The notes under the pieces: model-generated
What the model saw: the letters and a program-made list of their open reading frames with translations, nothing else
What the model was told of the DNA's origin: nothing
The model's database searches: none
From: Lachnospiraceae bacterium
GTDB taxonomy: Bacteria; Bacillota; Clostridia; Lachnospirales; Lachnospiraceae
NCBI GenBank assembly: GCA_022781985.1
Contig: JALESH010000021.1
Location: forward strand, 1-64,000
Reading direction: 5' to 3'
DNA: 64,000 bases
Part shown: positions 52,595 to 61,587 of the stretch, in pieces
Layout of the letters: each line of letters opens with the position of its first letter
Numbering within the stretch: the stretch's first letter is position 1
Translations under genes and position numbers: made by a program

Positions 52595-54193
52595 ATGGCG
52601 GATAAATTAAAGGGAATTTTAGACAAGGTTCTCGCATGGTGGAACAGGTTTACTGCGAAACAAAAAACAATCATCATTTCGGCTGCGGCAGGAGTGGTGC
52701 TGGTGATTGCGATAGTGGCCACTGTTTTGGCCAGACCTAAATATGTGCTTTTGGCGGATTGTGAGACGACCAAGGAGGCTGCTGAAGTTGCGGAGCTGCT
52801 GGAGGGCAGCGGGATCGCTCATCGGGTGTCGGATGACGGGCTGCAGATCAAGGTGATGAAGGATAATCTTTCGGATGCCAATCTCCTTCTGGGGGCCAAT
52901 GGGATCCAGTCGGAGGATTACAGCATTGATAACGTGGTAGACGGAAGCTTCAGCACCACAGAATCGGATAAGATGAAGAAATACCAGCTCTATATGGAAA
53001 AGAAGCTGGAGGCTAATATTGAGAAGCTGGAGGCGGTAAAGACAGCCAGCGTGGATCTCTCTATTCCGGAAAATGACGGGACGTTGATCAGGGCTGAGGA
53101 GGAGTCCTTTGCCAGTGTGATACTTGGTCTGGATGGAGAATTTACAACGGACAGCGCAGCGTTTTTGGCCCGGGCCATAGCCACAGCTATCGGTAATGAG
53201 ACCACCAATAATGTGGTGATTCTTGATACGGCAGGAAATATGCTTTTCTCGGGGGATGATAATTACACCCTTTCGGGAGTGGCAAATTCTCAGCTGAATG
53301 TAAAGACCCAGGCTGAAAATCTTGTAAAGAATGAAGTGAAGCGTGTTTTGCTGGGAACCAATAAGTTTGATAATATAGAGGTGGCAAGCAATCTTTCCCT
53401 AGATTTTTCCACGACGGATGAAACGCATCATACATATACGCCGGCTGAGGGGCAGACACAGGGTGTGCTCAGTCAGGAGGATATCTTTAATTCTGAGAAT
53501 GTGAACTCTAATGGCGGAATTCCTGGGACTACTTCGAATGCGGATGATACCACCTATATGTATCAGGATGCTGCCAACAGCACCTCCACACAGACAGAGG
53601 AGTCCAGAAAATATCTTCCTAATGAAACGATTATTCAGAAAAGTATCCCGGCAGGATTGATCGTATATGACCAGTCTTCCATATCTGTCACTGCTATTGA
53701 TTACAATGTGGTACGGCAGGAGGATGCAAAAAAACAGGGGCTGCTGGATGGTATCTCTTGGGATGAATATAAAACGGCTAATGCCGGAAGCACAAGAATT
53801 GAAGTGGATGAGGATCTGTACAGTGTAGTGGCTCATGCTACAGGTATTGATGCGGAAGATATCACGATCGTAGCGTATAGGGAAAATGTTTTCTTTGACA
53901 GTGAAGGTTTCGATGTCACAGCTTCTGATGTTGCACAGATTTTATTGATCGTTATTATTCTGGCATTTCTTGCTTTTGTTATTTTCAAAAGTATGCGTGG
54001 AGAAAGAGAGGCTGCGCAGGACGAGGAGCTTCCGGTGGAATCTTTGCTGCAGTCTGCGCCTGATGTATATTTAGAGGATATCAGTGCAGAGGAACAGTCT
54101 GAGACTAAAAAACTGATTGATAAATTTGTGGATGAGAATCCGGAAGCAGCAGCCAGTCTGCTGAGAAACTGGCTTAATGAGGACTGGGGGTAA
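52595..54193 (+). CDS. fliF: Flagellar MS-ring protein FliF
   Basis: 532 residues. FliF builds the membrane-embedded MS ring. TM1 lies at about 25-45, a YscJ-like domain (VLLADCETTKEAAEVAELLEG) follows, and TM2 is at about 447-468. The acidic tail (DKFVDENPEAAASLLRNWLNEDW) is the FliG-binding end. The gene is complete and lies 36 bases after fliE. Confidence 0.96.
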   Translation: MADKLKGILDKVLAWWNRFTAKQKTIIISAAAGVVLVIAIVATVLARPKYVLLADCETTKEAAEVAELLEGSGIAHRVSDDGLQIKVMKDNLSDANLLLGANGIQSEDYSIDNVVDGSFSTTESDKMKKYQLYMEKKLEANIEKLEAVKTASVDLSIPENDGTLIRAEEESFASVILGLDGEFTTDSAAFLARAIATAIGNETTNNVVILDTAGNMLFSGDDNYTLSGVANSQLNVKTQAENLVKNEVKRVLLGTNKFDNIEVASNLSLDFSTTDETHHTYTPAEGQTQGVLSQEDIFNSENVNSNGGIPGTTSNADDTTYMYQDAANSTSTQTEESRKYLPNETIIQKSIPAGLIVYDQSSISVTAIDYNVVRQEDAKKQGLLDGISWDEYKTANAGSTRIEVDEDLYSVVAHATGIDAEDITIVAYRENVFFDSEGFDVTASDVAQILLIVIILAFLAFVIFKSMRGEREAAQDEELPVESLLQSAPDVYLEDISAEEQSETKKLIDKFVDENPEAAASLLRNWLNEDWG

Positions 54194-54199
54194 GAAGTG

Positions 54200-55216
54200 A
54201 TGTCCAGAGTGGCAGAGGAAAAAATTACAGGTCTGCAAAAGGCGGCTATTCTGCTGATTGTTTTGGGACCGGAAAGGTCGGCTTTGATCTTCAAGCATCT
54301 GAAGGAGGAGGAAATAGAAGAGCTGACGCTGGAAATTGCAAATACCAGAAGCATTACACCGCAGGTTAAGGATGAGGTTGTAGAGGAATTTTATCAGATA
54401 TGCTTGGCTCAGCAGTATATTGCTGAGGGCGGCATCGGTTATGCAAAAGAATTGCTGGAAAAGGCTCTCGGACAGGAGAAGGCGATGGATGTGATCAGCA
54501 AGCTGACAGCGTCGCTGCAGGTGAAGCCCTTCGAGTTTGTCCGGAAAACAGATGCTTCTCAGCTGTTGAACTTTATTCAGGACGAACATCCGCAGACCAT
54601 CGCTCTGATTATGTCCTATCTGTCTGCAGCGCAGTCGGCGCTCATACTTTCGGCGCTGCCGCCTGACAGACAGGCAGATGTTGCAAGGCGTATTGCGGTG
54701 ATGGACAGAACGAGCCCGGAAGTGATAAAGGATGTGGAGAAGGTGCTGGAATCCAAGCTGGCTTCTTTGGTAAATCAGGATTATACGATTATTGGCGGTG
54801 TGGATGCCGTTGTAGAGATTTTAAATACAGTAGACAGAGGTACCGAAAAACATATTATGGAAACTCTGGAAATCGAGGAGCCGGAATTGGCAGACGAGAT
54901 CAGGAAGAAGATGTTTGTATTCGAGGATATTCTGCTGCTTGACGACAGGGCGATCCAAAGAGTGCTCCGTGATGTGGATAACAATGATCTGGCTATAGCG
55001 CTGAAGGGATCTAATGAACAGGTGCAGAATGCGATCTTCAACAATATGTCAAAGCGTCTTGCGGTGATGATCAGGGAAGACATGGAGTTCATGGGACCGA
55101 TCCGCATGAAGGATGTAGAAGAGGCACAGCAGAAAATTGTTAATATTATAAGAAAACTGGAAGATTCTGCCGAGATTGTTATCTCCAGAGGTGGAGGTGA
55201 CGAGATTGTCGTATAA
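54200..55216 (+). CDS. fliG: Flagellar motor switch protein FliG
   Basis: 338 residues. FliG carries torque from the stator to the MS ring and takes part in switching. Motifs are GLQKAAILLIVLGPE, FIQDEHPQTIALIMSYL and MFVFEDILLLDDRAIQRVLRDVD, with charged C-terminal torque residues. ATG 54200 is preferred to GTG 54197. Only 6 bases separate it from fliF, and its 3' end overlaps fliH by 11 bases. Confidence 0.96.
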   Translation: MSRVAEEKITGLQKAAILLIVLGPERSALIFKHLKEEEIEELTLEIANTRSITPQVKDEVVEEFYQICLAQQYIAEGGIGYAKELLEKALGQEKAMDVISKLTASLQVKPFEFVRKTDASQLLNFIQDEHPQTIALIMSYLSAAQSALILSALPPDRQADVARRIAVMDRTSPEVIKDVEKVLESKLASLVNQDYTIIGGVDAVVEILNTVDRGTEKHIMETLEIEEPELADEIRKKMFVFEDILLLDDRAIQRVLRDVDNNDLAIALKGSNEQVQNAIFNNMSKRLAVMIREDMEFMGPIRMKDVEEAQQKIVNIIRKLEDSAEIVISRGGGDEIVV

Positions 55217-56132
55217 TTATAATAATATCAATATATTCAAAAGCCATCAGGTTATAGTAGATGATGACAATCTGCTTGTTATAGACAATAATGAAAGGGT
55301 GGCAAAAAAGATAGAGCATTTGGCTGAGCAGATGGTTAAGGAAGCTCATGATGCTGAAAGCCAGGATATACTGGAGGGCTTTACTACAGGGCTGGATGCG
55401 GAGCAGGTAGAGGCTCTTACTTCAGATGCGGAGGAAGCTCCCCCGGCAATCTTGAAAGCAGCTTCTGCCCCGGCAGATGCTGCTGAGGGGGAAAGAAATA
55501 CTTCTGCTGAGGCTCTTGCTGTAGTTTCGGCACAGGCAGAAGAAATGCTTGCAGCTGCACGGAGAGAGGCGGAGAGTATTAAATCCCATGCCTTGGCTGA
55601 GGTGCAGGCAGATATTGAGAAGCTGCGTCAGACTACACTGGAAGAGGCAAAGGCCAGAGGATATGAAGAGGGCTATCAGACCGGCATAGGAGAGGTAGAG
55701 GAGCAGAAGAGGAGCCTTTCGGAAGAAAAGAAGAGGATGGAGGCGGAATATCAGCAGATGGTGGATGAACTGGAGCCGAAGTTTGTTGATGTGCTGACGG
55801 ACATCTATGAAAAGGTATTTTCCGTGGATTTGAAAAAACAGCATGATATTATTATGCATCTGCTTACTTCTACCATGCATAAGATTGAAGGAAGCAGCAG
55901 TTATCTTATCCATGTTTCGAAGGAAGACTATTCCTATGTTAATTTGAAAAAGAATGAGGTGCTTACCACGGTTCTTCCGGCAAATGCTTCCATAGAAGTG
56001 GTGGAGGATCTCACTTTGGAGGCAAATGACTGTATTATCGAAACGGATGGAGGAGTATTTGATTGCGGCCTGGGAACTCAGCTGGAGGATCTTTCGCAGA
56101 AATTGAAATTGTTATCCTACAGAAGAAACTGA
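55206..56132 (+). CDS. fliH: Flagellar assembly protein FliH
   Basis: 308 residues. FliH regulates the FliI ATPase of the export apparatus. It has a charged, coiled-coil N-terminal part (about 90-190, with AKARGYEEGYQTGIGEVEEQ) and a conserved C-terminal domain. The start is a TTG at 55206, with a near-perfect GGAGGTGA 5 bases before it, inside fliG. Translation is therefore coupled to fliG. Confidence 0.87.
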   Translation: MSYNYNNINIFKSHQVIVDDDNLLVIDNNERVAKKIEHLAEQMVKEAHDAESQDILEGFTTGLDAEQVEALTSDAEEAPPAILKAASAPADAAEGERNTSAEALAVVSAQAEEMLAAARREAESIKSHALAEVQADIEKLRQTTLEEAKARGYEEGYQTGIGEVEEQKRSLSEEKKRMEAEYQQMVDELEPKFVDVLTDIYEKVFSVDLKKQHDIIMHLLTSTMHKIEGSSSYLIHVSKEDYSYVNLKKNEVLTTVLPANASIEVVEDLTLEANDCIIETDGGVFDCGLGTQLEDLSQKLKLLSYRRN

Positions 56133-56190
56133 GGTGCAGTGGATGCCGGATTTGAGAACTTAAGAGTAGGCAATATAAGGTGGACTGAAC

Positions 56191-57510
56191 TTGAAAGCAG
56201 CGATTAATTTTGTAAAATATGAAAGAGTGGCTGAAGGCTCTTTTTATAGGATGAAGGGTAAGGTAGTCAATATTGTTGGTTTGACCATAGAGTCTTTAGG
56301 GCCGGAAGCAAAGCTGGGCGATATCTGCCTGATCTATCCGGACTCAAAGGATGATACCAGACCCGTCATGGCTGAAGTAGTAGGATTTAAGGATAAGAAG
56401 ACTTTGCTGATGCCTTATGAGGTAGTGGAGGGCATTGGCTTTGGAAGTATGGTAGAGAATACGGGGACACCGCTTTCCATTCAGGTCAGCGATGAGCTGC
56501 TGGGACGAACCTTGGATGGCTTGGGAAGGCCTGTGGATGAGGTGCCCATATCCGGCGGCAAGATGTATTCTGTAGAGGCGCCGCCGCCGGATCCTTTGAG
56601 CAGAGACATCATAGAGGAGGTACTGCCCTTGGGTGTGAAGGCGGTAGATGGCCTGATCAGCATTGGAAAGGGACAGAGAATCGGTATCTTTGCAGGCTCC
56701 GGAGTGGGAAAGTCAACCTTACTGGGTATGTTCGCAAGAAATACCAAGGCGGATGTGAATGTAATCGCATTGATCGGCGAGCGCGGAAGAGAGGTTCGCG
56801 AATTTATTGAAAGAGATCTTGGGCCGGAGGGAATGGCGCGTTCTGTAGTAGTAGTAGCTACTTCTGATAAACCGGCATTGGAGAGAAATAAGGCGGCAAA
56901 AACAGCTACAGCTATCGCTGAATATTTCAGGGATCAGGGGAAGGATGTCTTATTTATGATGGATTCCCTTACCCGTTTTGCCATGGCGCAGAGAGAGATT
57001 GGATTAGCCAGCGGTGAGCCTCCGGTTTCCAGAGGTTATCCGCCCAGTGTATATTCCGAGATGCCCAAGCTGCTGGAAAGAGCGGGGCGCACCAAGGAGG
57101 GTTCCATTACAGGGCTATATACTGTGCTGGTAGATGGTGATGACTTCAATGAGCCTATCACCGATACTGCAAGAAGTATATTGGACGGACATATTATGCT
57201 CAGCAGAAAGCTGGCTCACAGAAATCATTATCCGGCCATTGATATCTTGCAGAGTATATCACGGTGTATGAGCCAGATCGCGGAGAGGGATCACAGACAG
57301 GCTGCCGGACGGCTGAAAAATGTGCTGGCCACTTATACTGAAGCAGAAGACTTAATTAATATTGGTGCCTATAAAAACGGAAGCAATCCCAATATCGATT
57401 ATGCCATAGAGAAAATAGAGGCAGTCAATAGCTTTTTGGTTCAGGCTGTGGAGGAAAAATATGACTTTGAAGAATCGGTAAGGATGCTGCAGGCCATATT
57501 TGAAGGATAA
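56191..57510 (+). CDS. fliI: Flagellum-specific ATPase FliI
   Basis: 439 residues. FliI powers loading of substrates into the flagellar type III export gate. F1-ATPase beta-like motifs are FAGSGVGKSTLLG (Walker A), ALIGERGREVREF and DVLFMMDSLTRFAMAQRE (Walker B). The start is a TTG at 56191 with AAGGTGG upstream. It is complete. Confidence 0.96.
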   Translation: MKAAINFVKYERVAEGSFYRMKGKVVNIVGLTIESLGPEAKLGDICLIYPDSKDDTRPVMAEVVGFKDKKTLLMPYEVVEGIGFGSMVENTGTPLSIQVSDELLGRTLDGLGRPVDEVPISGGKMYSVEAPPPDPLSRDIIEEVLPLGVKAVDGLISIGKGQRIGIFAGSGVGKSTLLGMFARNTKADVNVIALIGERGREVREFIERDLGPEGMARSVVVVATSDKPALERNKAAKTATAIAEYFRDQGKDVLFMMDSLTRFAMAQREIGLASGEPPVSRGYPPSVYSEMPKLLERAGRTKEGSITGLYTVLVDGDDFNEPITDTARSILDGHIMLSRKLAHRNHYPAIDILQSISRCMSQIAERDHRQAAGRLKNVLATYTEAEDLINIGAYKNGSNPNIDYAIEKIEAVNSFLVQAVEEKYDFEESVRMLQAIFEG

Positions 57511-57524
57511 AGTCAGAGGGACAT

Positions 57525-57971
57525 ATGTCAAGGTTTGTATACAGGATGCAGAATATTCTAAATCTGAAGTATAAGCTGGAAGAACAGGCAAAGCTGGACT
57601 TTGCAGCGGCAAGAAAACGTCTGGATGATGAGCTGGAAAAGCTGGAGCTTTTGTTCGGACGCAAGGCAGCCTATGAGGAGGAGGGGCGCAGGCTCCGAGA
57701 AAATGAGCTGAATGTCCAGGATATTCTTGACAACAAAAATGCCATACTGCAGATGGATGACTATATATTGCTTCAAAAGGTGCAGGTAAGTCGGGCGGAA
57801 GAGGAATTGGAAGCGGAGCGGCGCAAATTGCAGGAGATCAGGCAGGAGCGTCAGGTGCAGGAAAAGCTTCGGGAAAAGGCTTTTGAGATATTTATAAAGG
57901 AAGAAAATGCCAGAGAGAGCAAGGAAGTAGATGAGCTTACCAGCTACACTTATGGACAGAAAAGAAGGTGA
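57525..57971 (+). CDS. fliJ: Flagellar export protein FliJ
   Basis: 148 residues, nearly all coiled coil. FliJ is the stalk of the FliI hexamer and helps open the export gate. The opening RFVYRMQNILNLKYKLEEQAK is typical. It follows fliI by 14 bases and slightly overlaps the next gene's alternative start. Confidence 0.9.
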   Translation: MSRFVYRMQNILNLKYKLEEQAKLDFAAARKRLDDELEKLELLFGRKAAYEEEGRRLRENELNVQDILDNKNAILQMDDYILLQKVQVSRAEEELEAERRKLQEIRQERQVQEKLREKAFEIFIKEENARESKEVDELTSYTYGQKRR

Positions 57972-57976
57972 TTGAA

Positions 57977-58858
57977 ATGCCAGGTACAACAGAGATCATA
58001 ACAGATATAGATTCCCGTGAAGAAAAAAGGCGGCTTGCGGAAGAAAAGAAGAGACTGAAGGCGGAACAGAAGAATCAGAGAAAAGAGGCCAAACGCAGGG
58101 CAAAGGAAATTTCCCTTCAGGAGGCCCAGCTGGATGACGACGATACCAACAGCGTTTCTGTTTTTTTGGTTACGCTGCTGATCGTAATTGTGTGGGTAGC
58201 TATATTGTGCCTGCTTATTAAGCTGGACGTGGGTGGCTTCGGCTCTAATGTCCTGGCTCCTGTACTGAGGGATGTTCCGGTTGTGAACAAGATACTTCCC
58301 GCTGCAAATGAGTTGGAGACAGATGATGCTGCCGGCGAAGCATATGGCGGTTATACCAGTTTGAAGGAAGCAGTTGATTACATAAAAGAGCTGCAGTTGG
58401 AGCTTCAAAGAGCACAGTCGGCAGAGGCTGCCAGCTCAGAGGAAGCTGCAAATCTCAAGGCGGAGGTGGCCAGACTCAAAACCTTTGAAGCAAATCAGGT
58501 TGAGTTTCAGAGAATCAAGACTGAGTTCTATGAGGAAGTTATATATGCTGAGAACGGGCCGGGAGAGGAAGCCTATAAAAAGTACTATGAAAGCATAGAT
58601 CCTACCACAGCCGAATATCTGTATAAGCAGGTGGTTCAGCAGGTGGCGGAATCAGAAGAAATCCAGTCCTATGCCCAGGCTTATTCAGAGATGAAGCCTA
58701 AGGAGGCGGCAGCTATCTTTGAAGCTATGACAGACAATCTGGCACTGGCTTCCAGGATACTGTCTGTTATGACCCCGGAGGATAGAGGAGACATTTTGGG
58801 GGCTATGGATCCTCAGATTGCAGCCCGTATCACAAAGATCATGGATCCGGAATCCTAA
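57977..58858 (+). CDS. MotE-like flagellar protein (MgtE N-domain)
   Basis: 293 residues. A basic, charged N-terminal coiled coil (about 13-50), one membrane segment (about 60-82), a periplasm-side coiled coil and a C-terminal MgtE N-domain-like part (YSEMKPKEAAAIFEAMTDNLALASRILSVM). In other bacteria MotE chaperones the MotC stator protein. In Firmicutes the gene (YlxF-like) sits between fliJ and fliK, just as here. The ATG at 57977 is preferred to GTG 57968. Confidence 0.82.
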   Translation: MPGTTEIITDIDSREEKRRLAEEKKRLKAEQKNQRKEAKRRAKEISLQEAQLDDDDTNSVSVFLVTLLIVIVWVAILCLLIKLDVGGFGSNVLAPVLRDVPVVNKILPAANELETDDAAGEAYGGYTSLKEAVDYIKELQLELQRAQSAEAASSEEAANLKAEVARLKTFEANQVEFQRIKTEFYEEVIYAENGPGEEAYKKYYESIDPTTAEYLYKQVVQQVAESEEIQSYAQAYSEMKPKEAAAIFEAMTDNLALASRILSVMTPEDRGDILGAMDPQIAARITKIMDPES

Positions 58859-58860
58859 GG

Positions 58861-58891
58861 ATATATAATACGGGTAACCGTACTTATATAT
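58861..58891 (+). promoter_or_regulatory. Intercistronic hairpin ahead of fliK
   Basis: ATATATAATACGG (58861-58873) folds on CCGTA and TTATATAT (58878-58882 and 58884-58891) with a 4-base loop and one bulged C. It starts two bases after the preceding stop. It may stabilise or split the operon mRNA; no T run follows directly. Confidence 0.6.
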
Positions 58892-58918
58892 AAATAAAAT
58901 ACGAAAGGAGGCGAAAAA

Positions 58919-60319
58919 ATGACAAATACTGCTATTAGAGGCATGGGAGCTATGGCGAAGTATGCGCCGGCCAGGGCTGCAGGCGGCAGGCAGGAGGAAT
59001 TTGCGGGCAATTTTGCAGATGTATTCGGCAAAGCCGCCGGTCAGCAGCAGATGGCCTTTCAGGGCGGCAGCTTGGTATCCGGCTCCTCCAAGCTGACGGT
59101 GAGTCAGGGGGACAAGAAAGGCCTGGACAGCAGTCAGCTGTCAGAAACCAATGGCAGGTCGGCAGAAAAGCAGAAGAGCCTGGATGAGACAGCTCAGTTG
59201 GAAATGGACAGAGCCGGTGAAAAGCTGGTTACCCAGATTTCCAATGAACTGGGTGTTACAGAGGAAGAGGTGGCAGAAGCCATGGAGGCTCTGGGGCTGA
59301 CTGTGTCAGACCTGTTGAATGCAGATAAGCTGACCCAACTGGTGCTTGTACTGAAAGGAGCTGATACTCTTTCCCTGATGACCGATGAGGGACTTTACCA
59401 TTCTCTTCAGAATCTTCTGGGCGGACTCACTGAGGTACAGAATAATCTAGCCGTAGAATTGGGAGTCACACCTGAGGAGCTGTCTGCGCTTATGGAGCAG
59501 CTGAAGCCATGGGACAACCGGAAAGGGGCTGATTTACAGGCACAGTTTTCAGAGGCCGGGGCGGATCTGCTGTCTGAGGGACAGGAAGACTACAGTGTGA
59601 CTGTGGAGCAGGACGGTGAGATGGTCAGAGTCAGCGTAGAGGTCGACGGAAATGCAAAAACAGAGACTGCTGAGGTGGCTGCGCAGGCTCCTGCAAAGGA
59701 AGAGTCTATGTCCCGGAATAAGGAGGGCAGAGGCAGAGGGGACGGATTCATGCAGGGAAATGATTCCCGCACTGGTCTTGTACCGGAAAATCCCCTGAAC
59801 AATGAGGCGACAGTAAGGCCGGAGGGAGGGTTTGAAAATGCTTTCCTGGCAAGAACTGTGAGCACACAGGATATAATGAACCAGATCATGGAATATATGA
59901 GGGTTCATATCAAGGCAGATCTGACCCAGATGGAGATTCAGCTGCACCCTGCCAGCTTAGGCACAATCAACATCAATATCTCATCGAAGGAGGGGTTGAT
60001 TACCGCTCAGTTCCTGACACAGAATGAGATGGTCAGGGCTGCTGTGGAAAGCCAGCTTGTACAGCTGAAAAACAGCTTTGAAGAGCAGGGCATCAAAGTG
60101 GAGGCCGTTGAGGTTGCCGTTGGGACACATGAGTTTGAAAGAAATCTCAGCGGAGAGAGCGGCAGTCAGCAGCAGTTTCAGGGTGAGAAGAAAAAAGGAA
60201 TCAGAAAGCTCAATTTAAATGAGCTGAGTCCGGAGGATGAGGCTCAGCTGGATGAAGAGGAGCAGATCGCGGTGGCTATGATGAGTGCCGGAGGCAACAC
60301 AGTAGATTTCACCGCATAA
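58919..60319 (+). CDS. fliK: Flagellar hook-length control protein FliK
   Basis: 466 residues. FliK measures hook length and switches export specificity. The long Gln/Glu/Ser-rich N-terminal part is poorly conserved, as usual; the C-terminal domain (about 325-420) has LQLHPASLGTININIS and FLTQNEMVRAAVESQL. AAAGGAGG stands 7 bases before the ATG. It is followed by flgD, as in other Firmicutes. Confidence 0.93.
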   Translation: MTNTAIRGMGAMAKYAPARAAGGRQEEFAGNFADVFGKAAGQQQMAFQGGSLVSGSSKLTVSQGDKKGLDSSQLSETNGRSAEKQKSLDETAQLEMDRAGEKLVTQISNELGVTEEEVAEAMEALGLTVSDLLNADKLTQLVLVLKGADTLSLMTDEGLYHSLQNLLGGLTEVQNNLAVELGVTPEELSALMEQLKPWDNRKGADLQAQFSEAGADLLSEGQEDYSVTVEQDGEMVRVSVEVDGNAKTETAEVAAQAPAKEESMSRNKEGRGRGDGFMQGNDSRTGLVPENPLNNEATVRPEGGFENAFLARTVSTQDIMNQIMEYMRVHIKADLTQMEIQLHPASLGTININISSKEGLITAQFLTQNEMVRAAVESQLVQLKNSFEEQGIKVEAVEVAVGTHEFERNLSGESGSQQQFQGEKKKGIRKLNLNELSPEDEAQLDEEEQIAVAMMSAGGNTVDFTA

Positions 60320-60370
60320 CAAAAGCGTTTTGTACGGCAGGTTGCTCAGTCCGTACAGAAAGGAGCAGAT

Positions 60371-61036
60371 ATGGCAGCAATTGCACAGGTACAGGATGGA
60401 AAAATTGTTGAGACACAATCAGCATCTTCTCTGGCAAATAGTATAAAAAAAAGCGGTTCTACCATGGATAAGGATGCGTTTCTGGGATTGCTGGTGGCAC
60501 AGATGAAATACCAGGATCCCCTGCAGCCTACGTCCAATACTGAATTTGTAGCGCAGTATGCACAGTTCTCCTCTCTGGAGCAGATGCAGAATATGAGTGC
60601 TACGCTGGAGTTGTCCAGAGCCTCCTCATTAGTAGGGCAGGTAGTCAGTGTGAATACCACTGATAGCTACGGACAGGCTGCAACTATTGAGGGCAAGGTG
60701 GATTATGTGGTATATGAAAACAACAGGGCCTATGTTTCTATTCAGGAGAGTCTGTTTTCACTGGATGATGTGTATGGTGTGGCAGATCAGGGCTATCTGG
60801 ATGCTACCAAGCTGGCATCAGAGTTCAATATCGCAGTGAACCGGCTTCCTGCCCTTGAGAACATAACTCTGGATGACGCAGATGCTGTTACGGCCTTAGG
60901 TCTGATTTATAACAATATGACGGATTATGAGAAGTCCTTTGTATCAGCTGCTGACGTAAGCAAGCTGCAAAGCTATGTGAACCGTATTGAAGTGCTGAAA
61001 AAGGATCAGGAGGAAAACGGCAGTACTGAAGAATAA
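60371..61036 (+). CDS. flgD: Flagellar hook cap protein FlgD
   Basis: 221 residues. FlgD caps the growing hook. The motif MDKDAFLGLLVAQMKYQDPLQPTSNTEFVAQYAQFSSLEQM is diagnostic for the N-terminal domain. The C-terminal ~60 residues are a helical extension seen in some Clostridia. It lies between fliK and the small TIGR02530-type gene. Confidence 0.95.
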   Translation: MAAIAQVQDGKIVETQSASSLANSIKKSGSTMDKDAFLGLLVAQMKYQDPLQPTSNTEFVAQYAQFSSLEQMQNMSATLELSRASSLVGQVVSVNTTDSYGQAATIEGKVDYVVYENNRAYVSIQESLFSLDDVYGVADQGYLDATKLASEFNIAVNRLPALENITLDDADAVTALGLIYNNMTDYEKSFVSAADVSKLQSYVNRIEVLKKDQEENGSTEE

Positions 61037-61097
61037 GGGGTTCAGTCCTTAAAGCCAGATCATGCAGCAATGGAGGAATCTCAGGGAGGAGAAGATT

Positions 61098-61502
61098 ATG
61101 AAGCTTCAGAATAATCAATTTCTATCCATAGAGCAACTGCAGGCAAAGTATTTTACTCAGCCGAAGCAGAGCCGGACAGGCAGAGAAGCCGATGGCATCA
61201 GCTTTCAGGATCTTCTGAACCAGACTGCAGAGAATGCGGAAAAAGACGGTGGAGTAAGATTTTCCAAGCATGCGGCCAATCGTCTGGCTGAGCGGAATAT
61301 AGAGCTTACGGACAATCAGATGGAGCGGCTGCAGGAGGGTGCCCTTAAAGCAGGCGCAAAAGGAATTCATGATTCATTGGTGATCGTCGATCAGCTGGCG
61401 TTTATTGTCAATGTACCCAATTCTACGGTAGTGACGGCTATGAAGCAGGCGGAAGCCGATGAAAATGTATTTACCAATATAGATGGTGCTGTTATTATTT
61501 AG
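61098..61502 (+). CDS. TIGR02530-family flagellar operon protein
   Basis: 134 residues, soluble. The C-terminal part FSKHAANRLAERNIELTDNQMERLQEG and LVIVDQLAFIVNVPNSTVVTAM match the small flagellar protein found between flgD and flgE in Bacillus and Clostridia. Its role in hook assembly is not settled. GGGAGGA stands 7 bases before the ATG at 61098; the earlier Met at 61062 is not used. Confidence 0.88.
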   Translation: MKLQNNQFLSIEQLQAKYFTQPKQSRTGREADGISFQDLLNQTAENAEKDGGVRFSKHAANRLAERNIELTDNQMERLQEGALKAGAKGIHDSLVIVDQLAFIVNVPNSTVVTAMKQAEADENVFTNIDGAVII

Positions 61503-61587
61503 CCGGACCTTCCAGGAGGCTACTGCTTCGGAATGACAGAAGAAGCAGTACAGCATCATAGAATTTTAATTAGGAGGCCATACAATT

